DNA of 64,000 nt from Candidatus Ozemobacteraceae bacterium (GCA_035373905.1 DAOSOK010000015.1:51201-115200), one strand, 5' to 3'; positions 1-8,803 are shown, counted from the stretch's first letter. Numbers and translations are program-made. The notes: generated by a model from the letters alone, not told the origin.

Positions 1-705
1 GACGGCATGGAACAGTTCATCGGGCCATTCGTCTCGATGCGCCGTGAAAAAGGAAGAAACCCGGCCGAGTTCGCCCGACCAATGGCTGACGGCCTCCAAG
101 GGAGAGTCCGCTGGGACGTTCCAGGCGCTCCTCAACTCTTCGGCAGCGGAGGCAAGGCCGGCGGATTCGACGACAAATCTCTTTTCGTCCCGGTCCCTTG
201 CCGACTCGACAAGGCTCCAGACCCTTCCGGCCAGCTCCGCGAGGGCCGCCGGGCGCGCCGGGAGCCCGAGCGCGGCGAGGCACCGGAGAACGAGCCTGAA
301 CTGACGCTGGATGGCCTCGTGGGCTTGAATATATTCACCGGTATTCAACAGATGCTGGATCCGCCAGGTCGTGGAACCCATTTCGGTTCGCAAGCCCCGG
401 GAGGGTATCACCCATGTTTCGAACAGGGCCATCGTCGCGTCATTCCACGTTGAAACGGCATCTCCGGAAGGTTGCCCCGCATTCAGGGCGTCTGACAACG
501 AGGCGATCGCGTGCGCCGCCCTCATCCATGGCATGGCCGCAGGTACGGATGCGGTTTCGGCCTCGAGAAGGGCGATCAGGTCGACATCGCAGGCGAAGCT
601 CCCCTGCGGTCCGAGACTCAAGAATCCCAGTATCGCAGCCAGGAGAAAGACCTGAATTCGCTTGTTCCGGGAATGACCGCCGTTTTTTCCTTGTTTGCCC
701 CTCAT
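1..705 (-). CDS. Secreted protein of unknown function, partial (3' end beyond window)
   Basis: The minus strand is open from an ATG at 703-705 down to position 1 without a stop (235 codons), so only the N-terminal part is in the window. The start MRGKQGKNGG is followed by a basic stretch and a hydrophobic segment (about residues 18-32, VFLLAAILGFLSLG) ending in GSFAC at about residue 39. This looks like a signal peptide, and the Cys may be a lipidation site, although -3 Ser is not a canonical lipobox residue. The remainder is predicted mostly helical with no family I recognise. It diverges from the prepilin gene at 746, and the two promoters must share the short gap. Real coding is supported by the signal peptide and by the lack of any comparable long plus-strand product here. 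Confidence 0.6.
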   Translation of the reverse strand, partial: MRGKQGKNGGHSRNKRIQVFLLAAILGFLSLGPQGSFACDVDLIALLEAETASVPAAMPWMRAAHAIASLSDALNAGQPSGDAVSTWNDATMALFETWVIPSRGLRTEMGSTTWRIQHLLNTGEYIQAHEAIQRQFRLVLRCLAALGLPARPAALAELAGRVWSLVESARDRDEKRFVVESAGLASAAEELRSAWNVPADSPLEAVSHWSGELGRVSSFFTAHRDEWPDELFHAV

Positions 706-719
706 TCGCCTATTATAAT
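691..719 (+). promoter_or_regulatory. Sigma-70-type promoter for the prepilin operon
   Basis: TTGTTT at 691-696, a 17-base spacer and a perfect TATAAT at 714-719. It lies 26 bases before the GTG at 746. The -35 half is weak, but the -10 matches consensus and the spacing is ideal. It overlaps the start of the divergent gene ending at 705. Confidence 0.6.
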
Positions 720-745
720 GAAGGAAGAGAGGGGCGGCAATTTCC

Positions 746-1543
746 GTGCAAATGAAGAACGTCGTTTCGAGATCCGGCATGACGCTGACCGAGGTCATGC
801 TGGCCATGATCATCCTCGCCTCCGCGCTCATCCCGATTTTCGGTCTGCTGACGAAGGACGTGAAAGACACGGACCTTCTCGCGGCCAACTCCTTCGCCGT
901 CGATCGCGCCCGCTTCGTGCTGAACACGCTCCTCGACACCGTCCCGTTTTCCGCGCTCGTTCCGGGAAACCCCGCCATGCTGACCGGCCCCCAGGGCGCC
1001 AGTTTCGCGCAGATGCTTTTTCCGGGCTCCGTCATGGCCGCGGGCGGGTATACGTGCAACGGTATCGCAACGGACGGAAGGGGCATCCATTACGCGATCT
1101 ACCTCCGCTCCGACCCCATCGAGGACACGACGGCAGACACGCAGTTCGGAACGGAGCTGACCTTTTCCTTCTACCCGAACCCACGCCCGGAAGAACAGGC
1201 CGGATGGGCGTCGATGGCCGCCGCCGCCGCGGTGACCGAGACCGGCGGCCAGCCGTCGATGTATCGCAAATCGGGGCCGACCAACCCCCTCGGCGTGGTT
1301 TCTCCGTATCGGTATTATAATATACCTGGTGCTATACATGTGTGGGGGCCGGCGACCCAACCGGTCGTCATCGATCAGCGGCGTCTCGCCCAGCCCGACT
1401 CGTTGGGCAGGTATTATCTGATGCAGCGCCTCGTCCTCCAGATCCGCTGGAACCTCGCATCATCCGAATACAGGCGTCCCGACAGCAATGCGGGACGTCC
1501 GCAACGACTGCATGTCGTGACGTACAAGGCAAAACTGGACTGA
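746..1543 (+). CDS. Prepilin-type N-methylation protein (type IV pilus / type II secretion pseudopilin-like)
   Basis: The N-terminus carries a class III signal peptide: basic leader, then G|MTLTEVMLAMIILA, with Glu at +5 of the mature protein and a hydrophobic helix to about residue 35. This is the substrate signature of a PilD-type peptidase, which is encoded at 39038-39859. The rest (about 230 residues) is a globular domain with no recognised fold. Two starts are possible: GTG at 746, with a purine-rich GAGGGG about 10 bases upstream, or ATG at 752, where the spacing is long. I prefer 746. It is the first of three adjacent prepilin-like genes and probably encodes a minor pilin or pseudopilin subunit in the inner membrane. 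Confidence 0.85.
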   Translation: MQMKNVVSRSGMTLTEVMLAMIILASALIPIFGLLTKDVKDTDLLAANSFAVDRARFVLNTLLDTVPFSALVPGNPAMLTGPQGASFAQMLFPGSVMAAGGYTCNGIATDGRGIHYAIYLRSDPIEDTTADTQFGTELTFSFYPNPRPEEQAGWASMAAAAAVTETGGQPSMYRKSGPTNPLGVVSPYRYYNIPGAIHVWGPATQPVVIDQRRLAQPDSLGRYYLMQRLVLQIRWNLASSEYRRPDSNAGRPQRLHVVTYKAKLD

Positions 1544-1554
1544 AGGGAGTGCTG

Positions 1555-2373
1555 ATGAACGGCGGAATTCGGCGACGCGGCATGGCGGTGCTCATCGTGC
1601 TGGTCCTGGCTTCGGTCCTTCTCGTTTCGGCCCTGTCGCTCCTGCGCTCCGGCCGAGAGTATCGCAGTCAAGTGACGCGATCGATCCGCGAACTCCAGGT
1701 ACAGTATATGGCGGCGGGGGCCATCCAGCACGCCGAACTGAAAGTCAGGCTGTTTCCGACGGAGTTGTACGATGCGAGCATGTACAGTCTCGGCAAGAAT
1801 CCGGCGTTCGATTTTTCGGAAATCACCCCGGCCGAGCGAGCGAACCTGCCTCTCATCCGGCGAAACGAGTATGCTCCTGCGGCCCCCTGCGTCCGCCGCG
1901 CCAATCCGTATAACCCCGGTCCGCGCTTCCTGTCGGACGGCACGCTGTCGACCGACAACTCGACGAAATGGTACAAACTCGACGCACTCGATACGGCCGA
2001 CACGAGCCAGGGGCCCACGTCCTGGTTCCCGTCGGGCTGGCCGCGGGATGAGAACGGCCCGGTTCCCAACCAGGACCTCTACCTCTGGCGGTTTCGACAC
2101 GACATCACGAATCAACCGAGCATTCAGGGGAGTCTTAACTGGAACGACGCGATGGTCGCCAACCCGTATACGCTCGATATCTCCTCATCGAACCTTTTTC
2201 CCTACAGGGCTTCCTACGAAGTCGTGGCCCTCAATGTCATCTCCGTCGCCGGTCAGCGCCGTTTCAACCAGGAAGCCGTTCGCATGGTGGTCGAAGCCTC
2301 GATTCTCGATCCGCAGACGGGACTTTCCCACGACCACCGCACGGAGAAAATCATCAAAGTGAGCCGACGATGA
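1555..2373 (+). CDS. Pilus-assembly / GspK- or PilX-like minor pseudopilin
   Basis: The reading frame is open far upstream, but the sensible start is ATG at 1555, preceded by AAGGGAG six bases away; it begins MNGGIRRRGMAVLIVLVLA. The RRGMAVLI stretch resembles a prepilin cleavage region but lacks the usual Glu at +5. This is typical of GspK- and PilX-type tip proteins, which are long and lack Glu5. After one N-terminal helix comes about 240 residues of soluble domain with no cysteines or metal motif that I can assign. Eleven bases follow the previous prepilin gene and four bases overlap the next, so it sits in a single transcript. Confidence 0.75.
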   Translation: MNGGIRRRGMAVLIVLVLASVLLVSALSLLRSGREYRSQVTRSIRELQVQYMAAGAIQHAELKVRLFPTELYDASMYSLGKNPAFDFSEITPAERANLPLIRRNEYAPAAPCVRRANPYNPGPRFLSDGTLSTDNSTKWYKLDALDTADTSQGPTSWFPSGWPRDENGPVPNQDLYLWRFRHDITNQPSIQGSLNWNDAMVANPYTLDISSSNLFPYRASYEVVALNVISVAGQRRFNQEAVRMVVEASILDPQTGLSHDHRTEKIIKVSRR

Positions 2374-3116
2374 TGCCGGGCCGCAGAGGGTTCACCCTGG
2401 TCGAACTGCTCGTCACGACCGTCGTGCTGTCGTTGTTCCTCGCCGGAGCGTATTCGCTGTTTTTCGGCGGCCAGAAGATCGCGGGAAAATCCGCCTGGCT
2501 TCAATACACCATCACCGACCTTCGCAAGGCTGAAATGGTCATCACGAAAGCCATCGAAGCGACTTCATACCCGACGACGCTCCTGCCTTCCGCAATGCAC
2601 GACGCCGGCGGCCGCGACCAGACGTTGATCGGGCCGAACGCCGCGCAATTTTACGTTCACATCGTCCAGGGGCTCGGCCGGAAATCCGCCTCATCCATTC
2701 TCGGCGCCAACTCCGGCGTTTCGATGTACATGCCGCGGGCATTGCCCGAACGGCAGGGCTTCAGCACATCCGAAGACAGGGCTGGCGTGCTCGGCTGGAA
2801 CATCTTCAAACTCGAACGCTCGCCCGACCTGAATACCCAGGGCAACCTCATCTGGGAAGAACGTGAAACCACGTATTCGACCAGCGCGCCCGACTACGCC
2901 ATGGCATTGACGGCCGATCCCTTCAACGCCCCCCTGAAACGCAGGGAAGTCCTGGTTCGGAACGTCGAATGGATCGATATCCAGGCCGAAACCACCGGCC
3001 ATACGCCGACGAAGATCACCGTCGTCATCTCCGCGGCTTACCCGCGCGAGTCGCGGACGAACCGGCAGGGAACCTCCGCCGCCGTTCCGAATGTCGGCAT
3101 CGTCGCCAATCCGTGA
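2370..3116 (+). CDS. Prepilin-type protein, GspJ/PulJ-like
   Basis: The start MMPGRRGFTLVELLVTTVVL is a textbook type IV prepilin leader: G|FTLVE with Glu5 and a hydrophobic helix of about 20 residues. The mature part (about 240 residues) is a soluble domain. The length and the position as third prepilin after a GspK-like protein suggest a GspJ/PilW-type minor pseudopilin. The ATG at 2370 overlaps the upstream stop (ATGA), so translation is coupled. No secretin or assembly ATPase lies nearby, so these may be accessory subunits of a machine encoded elsewhere. Confidence 0.85.
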   Translation: MMPGRRGFTLVELLVTTVVLSLFLAGAYSLFFGGQKIAGKSAWLQYTITDLRKAEMVITKAIEATSYPTTLLPSAMHDAGGRDQTLIGPNAAQFYVHIVQGLGRKSASSILGANSGVSMYMPRALPERQGFSTSEDRAGVLGWNIFKLERSPDLNTQGNLIWEERETTYSTSAPDYAMALTADPFNAPLKRREVLVRNVEWIDIQAETTGHTPTKITVVISAAYPRESRTNRQGTSAAVPNVGIVANP

Positions 3117-3132
3117 GAGGCCGCGCCACCAG

Positions 3133-4854
3133 ATGAGCCGGTCGCGCTCGGCCCTGATCGCCGTCTGCCTGCTGCTCGCCCCGCCCCTGCTCACATCCTC
3201 GTTCGCGGATGCCATCCACGAAGCCGTCCGCAGGGGCGATCTCGATCGCGTCATCGATATCCTGGGCCGACACCCGCGCGTCGTCGAGGACCGCGACACC
3301 CTTCGCCCAAGGTCGGAAGGCCTGCCGATGCTCCAGCAGGCCACGCCGCTGCATTTCGCCGCCCAGTCGGGAAATATCTCCATCGTCCGGGCGCTGCTGA
3401 ACGCCGGCGCGGACGTGAACGCGAGGAATCCGCAGGACATCACGCCCCTTCATCTGGCCGCGTGGGATGGAAACGCCGAAATCGTCTCCCTGCTGCTCGA
3501 GCGCGGCGCCGACGTGAATCGCAGAAACCACCGCAACGAAGGCATGTCTGCCCTCGACATCGCGGCCATGACGGGCGCCGCCGACGTCGTTCGCATCCTC
3601 ATCGAACACGGGGCCGATCCCCGGCTTGGCAGTCCCGTGAGCCGGGTCACGCCCCTGCATCTCGCAACCGCCTGGGATCAGACGCGCGCCGCGGAAGAGT
3701 TGGTCCGTGGAGGGGCGGATATCAACGCATGCGATGCGCGGGGGCGCACCCCGCTTCACTGGACCGTCCCGACAGATCGGCCTGCGCCGTCTCGCGACGG
3801 ACCGCGCCGGGGGGCGGTCGACATGGCCGGTTGGCTGATTTCCCGCGGAGCTCTCGTGAATGCCGGCGACTCCGAAGGGAAAACGCCCCTCGCGATGGCT
3901 GTCGCCGCGGGCTTGTCCGATATCGCCGAGATCCTGAAAAAGGCCGGCGGGCTCGACACGCCTGTTCATTTCGAGGAACTGCTGAAATCGACGGACACCG
4001 CCCGGATCGCCGACGTCCTGAATCGCGCCCCTCTGCTGGCGAACGCGCCTCTGGCCGGCGGCCGACCGCCCCTTCATGCCGCCGTCGCCGCGGGAAACGC
4101 CGACGCCTGTCGCCTGCTCATGGCCGCAGGCGCTGATCCGGCCCGGAAAAACCGGGACGGCGAAACGGCGCTTCACCTGTGCGCGGCCCTCGGGAACGCC
4201 GATATTCCCGTCATCATCGCCTCGCCCGCGGATATATTGAATAGTATAAACGAATACGAACAGACGCCGCTCGACGTCGCGCAGGCCTACGGCCACGCGT
4301 CGGCGGCGGAAGCCATCCGCCGCCTCGGGGGGCGACCCGGCATCCCTTCCGGGAAAGTGCTGATTCTGCAGCCGGGCGACGAGGTCCAGGTCAAACAGCC
4401 GAAATCGAAACAGCGGGTGACGCTTCGTATCGCAAGCAATATATCCAGAATCGTTTTTTCCGAAACGACGCTCGCCAAGTCCGGGCGTCTCTTCGAGGCC
4501 CTGAGCCGGCGTGACATGACGGCCGTCCGCCAGACGCTCGAAGACGAACCGCTCGTGTCCAACGTGCCCCAGATCATCGGCAGTATCACGAATGGCATCA
4601 CGCCCCTGCATCTCGCCGCCGAGTCCGGGGATGCCGCCGCGACGGCCCTCCTCATCATGTTCGGAGCGCGGGTCAACGCGGCGGATCGCCGTGGCAGGAC
4701 GCCCCTGCACATCGCCGCCGAAAAGGGATACGCCGAAGTGGCGCGTCTTCTCGTCGAACGCGGCGCCGATCCCCGCCGTCCCGACGCATCGGGCTGCACT
4801 CCCTTCGAGCTTGCAACGGACCCGGTGCTGTCGGTCTATCTCGAACGACGATGA
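3133..4854 (+). CDS. Secreted ankyrin-repeat protein
   Basis: About 573 residues from the ATG at 3133. An earlier in-frame ATG at 3091 lies inside the previous gene, and only the later one puts a signal peptide (MSRSRSALIAVCLLLAPP ... SSFA) at the N-terminus. Roughly ten ankyrin repeats follow, with recurring TPLHxAA, ALLxAGADVNAR and LLxERGAD motifs. They are interrupted at about residues 415-450 by a non-ankyrin segment (GKVLILQPGDEVQVKQ...), after which two or three further repeats complete the protein. The signal peptide predicts export to the periplasm or surface, where the repeats would bind another protein. It follows the prepilin genes by 16 bases and overlaps the next gene by ATGA, so it is co-transcribed with both. 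Confidence 0.85.
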   Translation: MSRSRSALIAVCLLLAPPLLTSSFADAIHEAVRRGDLDRVIDILGRHPRVVEDRDTLRPRSEGLPMLQQATPLHFAAQSGNISIVRALLNAGADVNARNPQDITPLHLAAWDGNAEIVSLLLERGADVNRRNHRNEGMSALDIAAMTGAADVVRILIEHGADPRLGSPVSRVTPLHLATAWDQTRAAEELVRGGADINACDARGRTPLHWTVPTDRPAPSRDGPRRGAVDMAGWLISRGALVNAGDSEGKTPLAMAVAAGLSDIAEILKKAGGLDTPVHFEELLKSTDTARIADVLNRAPLLANAPLAGGRPPLHAAVAAGNADACRLLMAAGADPARKNRDGETALHLCAALGNADIPVIIASPADILNSINEYEQTPLDVAQAYGHASAAEAIRRLGGRPGIPSGKVLILQPGDEVQVKQPKSKQRVTLRIASNISRIVFSETTLAKSGRLFEALSRRDMTAVRQTLEDEPLVSNVPQIIGSITNGITPLHLAAESGDAAATALLIMFGARVNAADRRGRTPLHIAAEKGYAEVARLLVERGADPRRPDASGCTPFELATDPVLSVYLERR

Positions 4855-5417
4855 ATATCGTCACGCACGGTCTTCTCAGCTGGTGCATCGCCCAGCGCGT
4901 CTGCGGGACGAAACGCGACGCCGCTCTCGCCGCTTCGGCGGGACTTCTCCCCGATCTGGACGGAGCCGGCGCCCTGATCGACATGGTGCGCGGCGGCGAA
5001 GCCGTGTATTACTCGGCATTCCATCACATTCTCGGCCACAACGTCCTCGCGGGCATCCTCACGGCATCGGCTCTCGGAGCCTGCGGCGATCGTCGGCTGC
5101 GCGTCACCGCGACATCGGCGGGACTTTTCATCCTTCACGTCATCGGCGACGTCGTCGGCTCCCGGGGTCCCGACGGCGAAGCCTGGGCGATCCCCTGGCT
5201 GTATCCCTTTGACGGCGCATCGGTTCTCCTCTGGAGCGGACAATGGGAAGTCAATGCTTGGCCTAATATAATAATTACAATCATTTTATTATTCCTCTTT
5301 TTCCGGCAGACCCGCGACATGGGCTGGTCGCCGCTTCGGTACGTTTCCGAACGAGCCGATGAAGCGTTCGTTTCGACGCTCCGTAGCCGGTTTCCGCCGT
5401 CGGCTCGCACGCCATGA
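4851..5417 (+). CDS. YdjM/DUF457-type membrane-bound metal-dependent hydrolase
   Basis: The start MNIVTHGLLSWCIAQ, the LLPDLDG motif at about residues 33-39 and HHILGHNVLAG at about 58-68 match the YdjM/DUF457 family of small integral-membrane predicted hydrolases, with conserved His and Asp residues near the membrane. Several hydrophobic segments are present, the last (NIIITIILLFLFF) close to the C-terminus. Length (188 aa) suits the family. The ATG overlaps the ankyrin stop and the stop overlaps the hemW start, so it lies in the middle of a coupled operon. The substrate is unknown for this family. Confidence 0.8.
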   Translation: MNIVTHGLLSWCIAQRVCGTKRDAALAASAGLLPDLDGAGALIDMVRGGEAVYYSAFHHILGHNVLAGILTASALGACGDRRLRVTATSAGLFILHVIGDVVGSRGPDGEAWAIPWLYPFDGASVLLWSGQWEVNAWPNIIITIILLFLFFRQTRDMGWSPLRYVSERADEAFVSTLRSRFPPSARTP

Positions 5418-6544
5418 TCGACGGCGGCCAGGAGACGACGTTCGGCCCCGGGTTGTATATCCATGTGCCGTTCTGTCTTTCGAAATGCGGCTACTGCGCC
5501 TTTTACTCGACCCTCCCGACGCACGATCTCGTCACGGCCTACCTCGCCAGGCTCGAAGACGAGCTTCGCACCGAAATCGATGGACGGATCAGGCCCCGCA
5601 TGCGGACGGTCTTCATCGGCGGCGGAAATCCCACATCCGTCGGCCCCGGGCATTTCGAAAAGCTGATTCGAATCGTTTCCCGGGCCATTGCCGGCGCCCC
5701 CGTCGATGAATGGACGGTCGAGACGAACCCGGAGACCCTGTCGGGGGAAATCGCGGCCGTCCTGCGCGACATTCCGGGACTCCGCCTGAGCATGGGACTT
5801 CAGCGTCTGCGGGATGACGAACTCCGGCTTCTCGGGCGTCAGGGCACTCTCTCTTCCGGCCGGGAAGCCCTTGCGCGGGCGCTGTCGCTGACCGGCCGCG
5901 TCGGCGTCGATCTGATCCTCGGTCTGCCCGACAGGCCGTCTCTCGCTCCCGGGCTTGCCGATCTCGTCCGCGAATTCCCCCTCGAACACGTTTCCGCGTA
6001 TTTCCTGACGGTCGAGGAGGGCACCCCGCTCGCCGCGCGCGTCGACGAAGGCGGGTTTCCCGATCCGGCCGACGTCGGCCCCGGCGAATTGTTCGAGGTT
6101 GCCGACGCACTCGCGGCCGCAGGCTACGAACAGTACGAAATTTCGAACTTCGCGCGCCCGGGCGGGCGATGCCGCCACAACATGAACTATTGGAACGGCG
6201 GTGAGTATGTCGGCGCCGGTCCCTCCGCCGTCGGCACGCGGGCGGGGGTTCGGCGCACGAAGCCTTCCCCGTTGAAACAGTGGCTTTCCGGCGCTCCCGA
6301 CGCCGTCGAAACGCTCTCGGAGGTAGATCGGTTCCACGAAACGGTCATGCTTCGTCTGCGACTCGTCGGCGACGGCCTCGATCTCGAGGCGCTTGCACGA
6401 GCTTTCGGAAAACTGCCTCGAGGGTTTGAAACCGCCATCGACCGGCAGTGCGAGGCGGGTGCGCTCATCCGGAAGGGCAATGTCGTTTCCCTGAGTCGTC
6501 AGGGAATCGCCCTCGCGAACAGGGTCATCGCCGACCTTTTCTGA
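5414..6544 (+). CDS. hemW: HemW-type radical SAM protein (oxygen-independent coproporphyrinogen oxidase-like)
   Basis: 376 residues, the usual HemW length. The radical SAM motif CLSKCGYC (Cys 21, 25, 28) follows LYIHVPF, the characteristic HemW N-terminus, and GGGNPTS at about residues 73-79 corresponds to the SAM-binding GGG(T/N)PT loop. Later family landmarks include YFLTVEEGTPLA and the EQYEISNFARPG block, then HNMNYWNGGEYVGAGPSA. HemW binds heme and acts as a heme chaperone for respiratory enzymes rather than as the coproporphyrinogen oxidase HemN. The start overlaps the previous stop (ATGA). The 3' end overlaps the convergent photolyase gene by 20 bases. Confidence 0.93.
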   Translation: MIDGGQETTFGPGLYIHVPFCLSKCGYCAFYSTLPTHDLVTAYLARLEDELRTEIDGRIRPRMRTVFIGGGNPTSVGPGHFEKLIRIVSRAIAGAPVDEWTVETNPETLSGEIAAVLRDIPGLRLSMGLQRLRDDELRLLGRQGTLSSGREALARALSLTGRVGVDLILGLPDRPSLAPGLADLVREFPLEHVSAYFLTVEEGTPLAARVDEGGFPDPADVGPGELFEVADALAAAGYEQYEISNFARPGGRCRHNMNYWNGGEYVGAGPSAVGTRAGVRRTKPSPLKQWLSGAPDAVETLSEVDRFHETVMLRLRLVGDGLDLEALARAFGKLPRGFETAIDRQCEAGALIRKGNVVSLSRQGIALANRVIADLF

Positions 6545-7925
6545 CCTTTTTCCCGGGCGAAGCCGGATTTGTTTCTAGCCATGTAGATATATATCTATCG
6601 ACATCGAATTTTCCTCTGCAGCCGCGATCGTTCATGTACCGGACCGATCCGAAGACGGGCCGCGACTTCCATGGCCGATCATGGACGCCGCCGATGCTCC
6701 AGGCGATGCCCGTGTACCCGTTGGGGTCGCGGCCGTCGAGCTCATACCGGTCATTCAGGCGGACCGCCGTTTTCCAGGCTTCCTCGGGGGTTGCGCTCCA
6801 CTCGAGGAGCTTCTTGCACCAGTACATCCTCAGGTAGCCGTGCATCGAGCCGGAGACGCGCATCTCTGTTTGAGCCGCGTTCCAAAGCGGATCGTGCGTG
6901 GCGGCGCCGTCGAACATTTCGTATTCGTAGAGACGATCGCGCACATCGCCCCTGTGCTCGCCGAGCGTCCGCATCGCCCAGGCGGGGGTCGCCTCGAAGG
7001 AATCGTAGTTCGGCTCGTACAGGCAGAAATTGTCGGCCAGTTCGCGCCGTATCACAAGCTGTTCGAGAAAAGCCGCCCGGTCTTCGTCCGGGACGTCCGC
7101 CGCCCGGGAGACCTCCAGGGCGGCCCGCTGGGGGGCGAGGTGACCGAAATGCAGCCAGGGGGAAAGCCTCGACTGCCCGTCGAGATTGGGATCGTTGCGG
7201 GCGCCGGCGTATCCGCGCAGACGGTGCGCCAGAAAATTCTTCAGGGCCGTCTCGGCGCCGCATTCCCCGGGCAGTATGCCGTGGACCACACCGACGGATT
7301 CATCACAGGAAAGACGTGCGGACACGGCCTCCCAGTCGACCGGGGCCGGCAGGGGGGCGTTCCCGGGCAGGGCTTCGAGGGGCGGAAAATCCGTCAGGAA
7401 GGCGGGAAGCAGCCGCATGATCTTCGGGCGGAGGGTCGCCGCAGCCCACTCGCGTTTGTCGGACGCCTGCCGGCAGGGAACGATATTGTGCGCATCGACC
7501 TCGACGAAAGGAATAGAGAGAGCTTTGGATATTCGAACGCGCCATTCGCGTTTCGGCCTGAGGGGATCGAAATCGGTGACGAGCTCGGCAGCATCGGCGT
7601 CGCGGAGAAAGGCCGGAAGGGTTTCCACCGGATCGCCCTCGAGCAGGTGGAACGGGATCTGGAGCCGTCTGAGATCCCGCTCGACCTCGCGCAGACCACG
7701 GAGCAGAAAATCGTATGCACGCCTGGTCGCACCGAGGAACGTCGGAGCGAGGCAGAAAACGACCGCCAGGCCGCAGTCGCGCCAGGCCGCATCTTCCCGG
7801 GCGGCGAGCAGGGCCCAGTTGTCCTTCACGCGCTGGTCGCGCGACATCCAGTAGACGACGGGACCTCGCCCGGGACTTCCTTCGCGGAGGAGTCGGCGGC
7901 GACGCGCGTCGATGCCCGTCTTCAC
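6525..7925 (-). CDS. phr: Class II CPD photolyase
   Basis: Family blocks are clear: VVYWMSRDQRVKDNWALL near the N-terminus, SPWLHFGHLAPQRAALEV, RRELADNFCLYEPNYD, MHGYLRMYWCKKLLEW and the FAD-site block DPNGYTGIAWSIGG. It repairs cyclobutane pyrimidine dimers using blue light and FADH-. The frame is open to 8030, but class II enzymes start shortly before the VxYWM block. A GTG at 7923-7925 overlaps the lgt stop (GTGA), giving 466 residues, the normal length; I take this as the start, translated by coupling from lgt. The alternative ATG at 8030 would lie deep inside lgt and add an unconserved basic leader. Confidence 0.93.
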   Translation of the reverse strand: MKTGIDARRRRLLREGSPGRGPVVYWMSRDQRVKDNWALLAAREDAAWRDCGLAVVFCLAPTFLGATRRAYDFLLRGLREVERDLRRLQIPFHLLEGDPVETLPAFLRDADAAELVTDFDPLRPKREWRVRISKALSIPFVEVDAHNIVPCRQASDKREWAAATLRPKIMRLLPAFLTDFPPLEALPGNAPLPAPVDWEAVSARLSCDESVGVVHGILPGECGAETALKNFLAHRLRGYAGARNDPNLDGQSRLSPWLHFGHLAPQRAALEVSRAADVPDEDRAAFLEQLVIRRELADNFCLYEPNYDSFEATPAWAMRTLGEHRGDVRDRLYEYEMFDGAATHDPLWNAAQTEMRVSGSMHGYLRMYWCKKLLEWSATPEEAWKTAVRLNDRYELDGRDPNGYTGIAWSIGGVHDRPWKSRPVFGSVRYMNDRGCRGKFDVDRYISTWLETNPASPGKKVRKGRR

Positions 7926-8773
7926 GAGACTGGCGCGGAGGAGCCGGGCGACACCGACGTCTGCGAAGCGCCGGAAGCGGCCCGGATGAACACGGCCGAG
8001 CCAACGGCGAAGATGGCGATGCTCAACCACTGGTCGCTGGTCAGACCGAGCCAGGAGGGCGGATTCAGCCTGATGAACTCGACGAGGAATCGGGAAACGC
8101 CGAACCAGCAGAAGAAGAACGCCAGTCGTCGCCCGGACCCGGCGCGCCAGAAGGGAAGCAAGAGAATTCCCAGTAATATGAAGTGCGATATAGATTCATA
8201 CAGGGGGGTCGGGTGGACGCCGATATCGACAGGCACGGGGTGTCCGGGGAACAGGCGCAGAAAATACGAGGTCAACAGGTGATTCTTCGCGCTGAGCGTC
8301 GGTACGAGGCCGTTCGGAAAATGCATGGCGCAGGCGGAAAACGTCGGAATCCCGTAGCAGCCGTCTCCTGCGGCGATACAGCCCAGCCGCCCGACGGCAT
8401 AGCCGGCGCTCATTCCCGGCGCGGTCAGGTCGGCGGTCCGGAAGAACGGTTCTCCGGCGGCATGCACGCGCCACCAGCAGAGGCCGAACGCGAGGACGTA
8501 ACCTCCGATGACAGAAAAACCGGTCGAGCCGAACAGGGTGGCGAGGGGCGCCCTCAAGAACTGCTCGGGGAGTTCGATGATATACAGGATCCGCGATCCC
8601 ACGAGGCCGCCGACGATCGCCAGCAGGTAGATGTCCCACGCCAGAGCCGGATCCGCGCCGTTTTTGCGGAATTCGCGATTCGTGAAGAAGATCGCCGCGA
8701 GAAACGCCAGCGCGAGAAGAACGCCGTACGAGCCGATACGAATCGGGCCATATTGAAAGAGGATCGGGTGCAT
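7922..8773 (-). CDS. lgt: Prolipoprotein diacylglyceryl transferase
   Basis: 283 residues with about seven membrane segments. Family features: IRIGSYGVLLALAF near the N-terminus, GGLVGSRILYII, the Lgt signature region GYAVGRLGCIAAGDGCYG (a variant of GRxGNxxxGExxG), PTPLYES, and SRFLVEFIR near the end. Lgt transfers diacylglycerol from phosphatidylglycerol to the lipobox Cys of prolipoproteins such as the lipoproteins ending at 15510 and 37340. The signature is unusual in having Cys and Asp where Asn and Glu are common. An extended -10 (TGATATTCT, minus 8788-8780) ends just six bases before the ATG, so the mRNA may be leaderless. Confidence 0.93.
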   Translation of the reverse strand: MHPILFQYGPIRIGSYGVLLALAFLAAIFFTNREFRKNGADPALAWDIYLLAIVGGLVGSRILYIIELPEQFLRAPLATLFGSTGFSVIGGYVLAFGLCWWRVHAAGEPFFRTADLTAPGMSAGYAVGRLGCIAAGDGCYGIPTFSACAMHFPNGLVPTLSAKNHLLTSYFLRLFPGHPVPVDIGVHPTPLYESISHFILLGILLLPFWRAGSGRRLAFFFCWFGVSRFLVEFIRLNPPSWLGLTSDQWLSIAIFAVGSAVFIRAASGASQTSVSPGSSAPVS

Positions 8774-8779
8774 GGGCCC

Positions 8780-8803
8780 AGAATATCACACACCTGCTAT
8801 CAT
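8780..8803. promoter_or_regulatory. Divergent extended -10 promoters for lgt and the Mut7-C gene
   Basis: In the 36-base gap between two start codons sit TGATATTCT (minus strand, 8788-8780) and TGCTATCAT (plus strand, 8795-8803). Each is exactly six bases from its own ATG (8773 and 8810). With transcription usually starting about seven bases after the -10, both messages would begin at or next to the start codon. No good -35 is visible, as expected for TGn-type promoters. Confidence 0.5.

Noticed and set aside
511..1320. Plus-strand ORF of 269 codons covering the prepilin gene
   Set aside because: Arginine/proline/glycine-rich shadow; the overlapping frame encodes a clear prepilin with class III signal peptide.
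3025..4710. 561-codon minus-strand ORF opposite the ankyrin gene
   Set aside because: Low-complexity R/G/D composition and no start context; the plus-strand frame has unmistakable ankyrin repeats.
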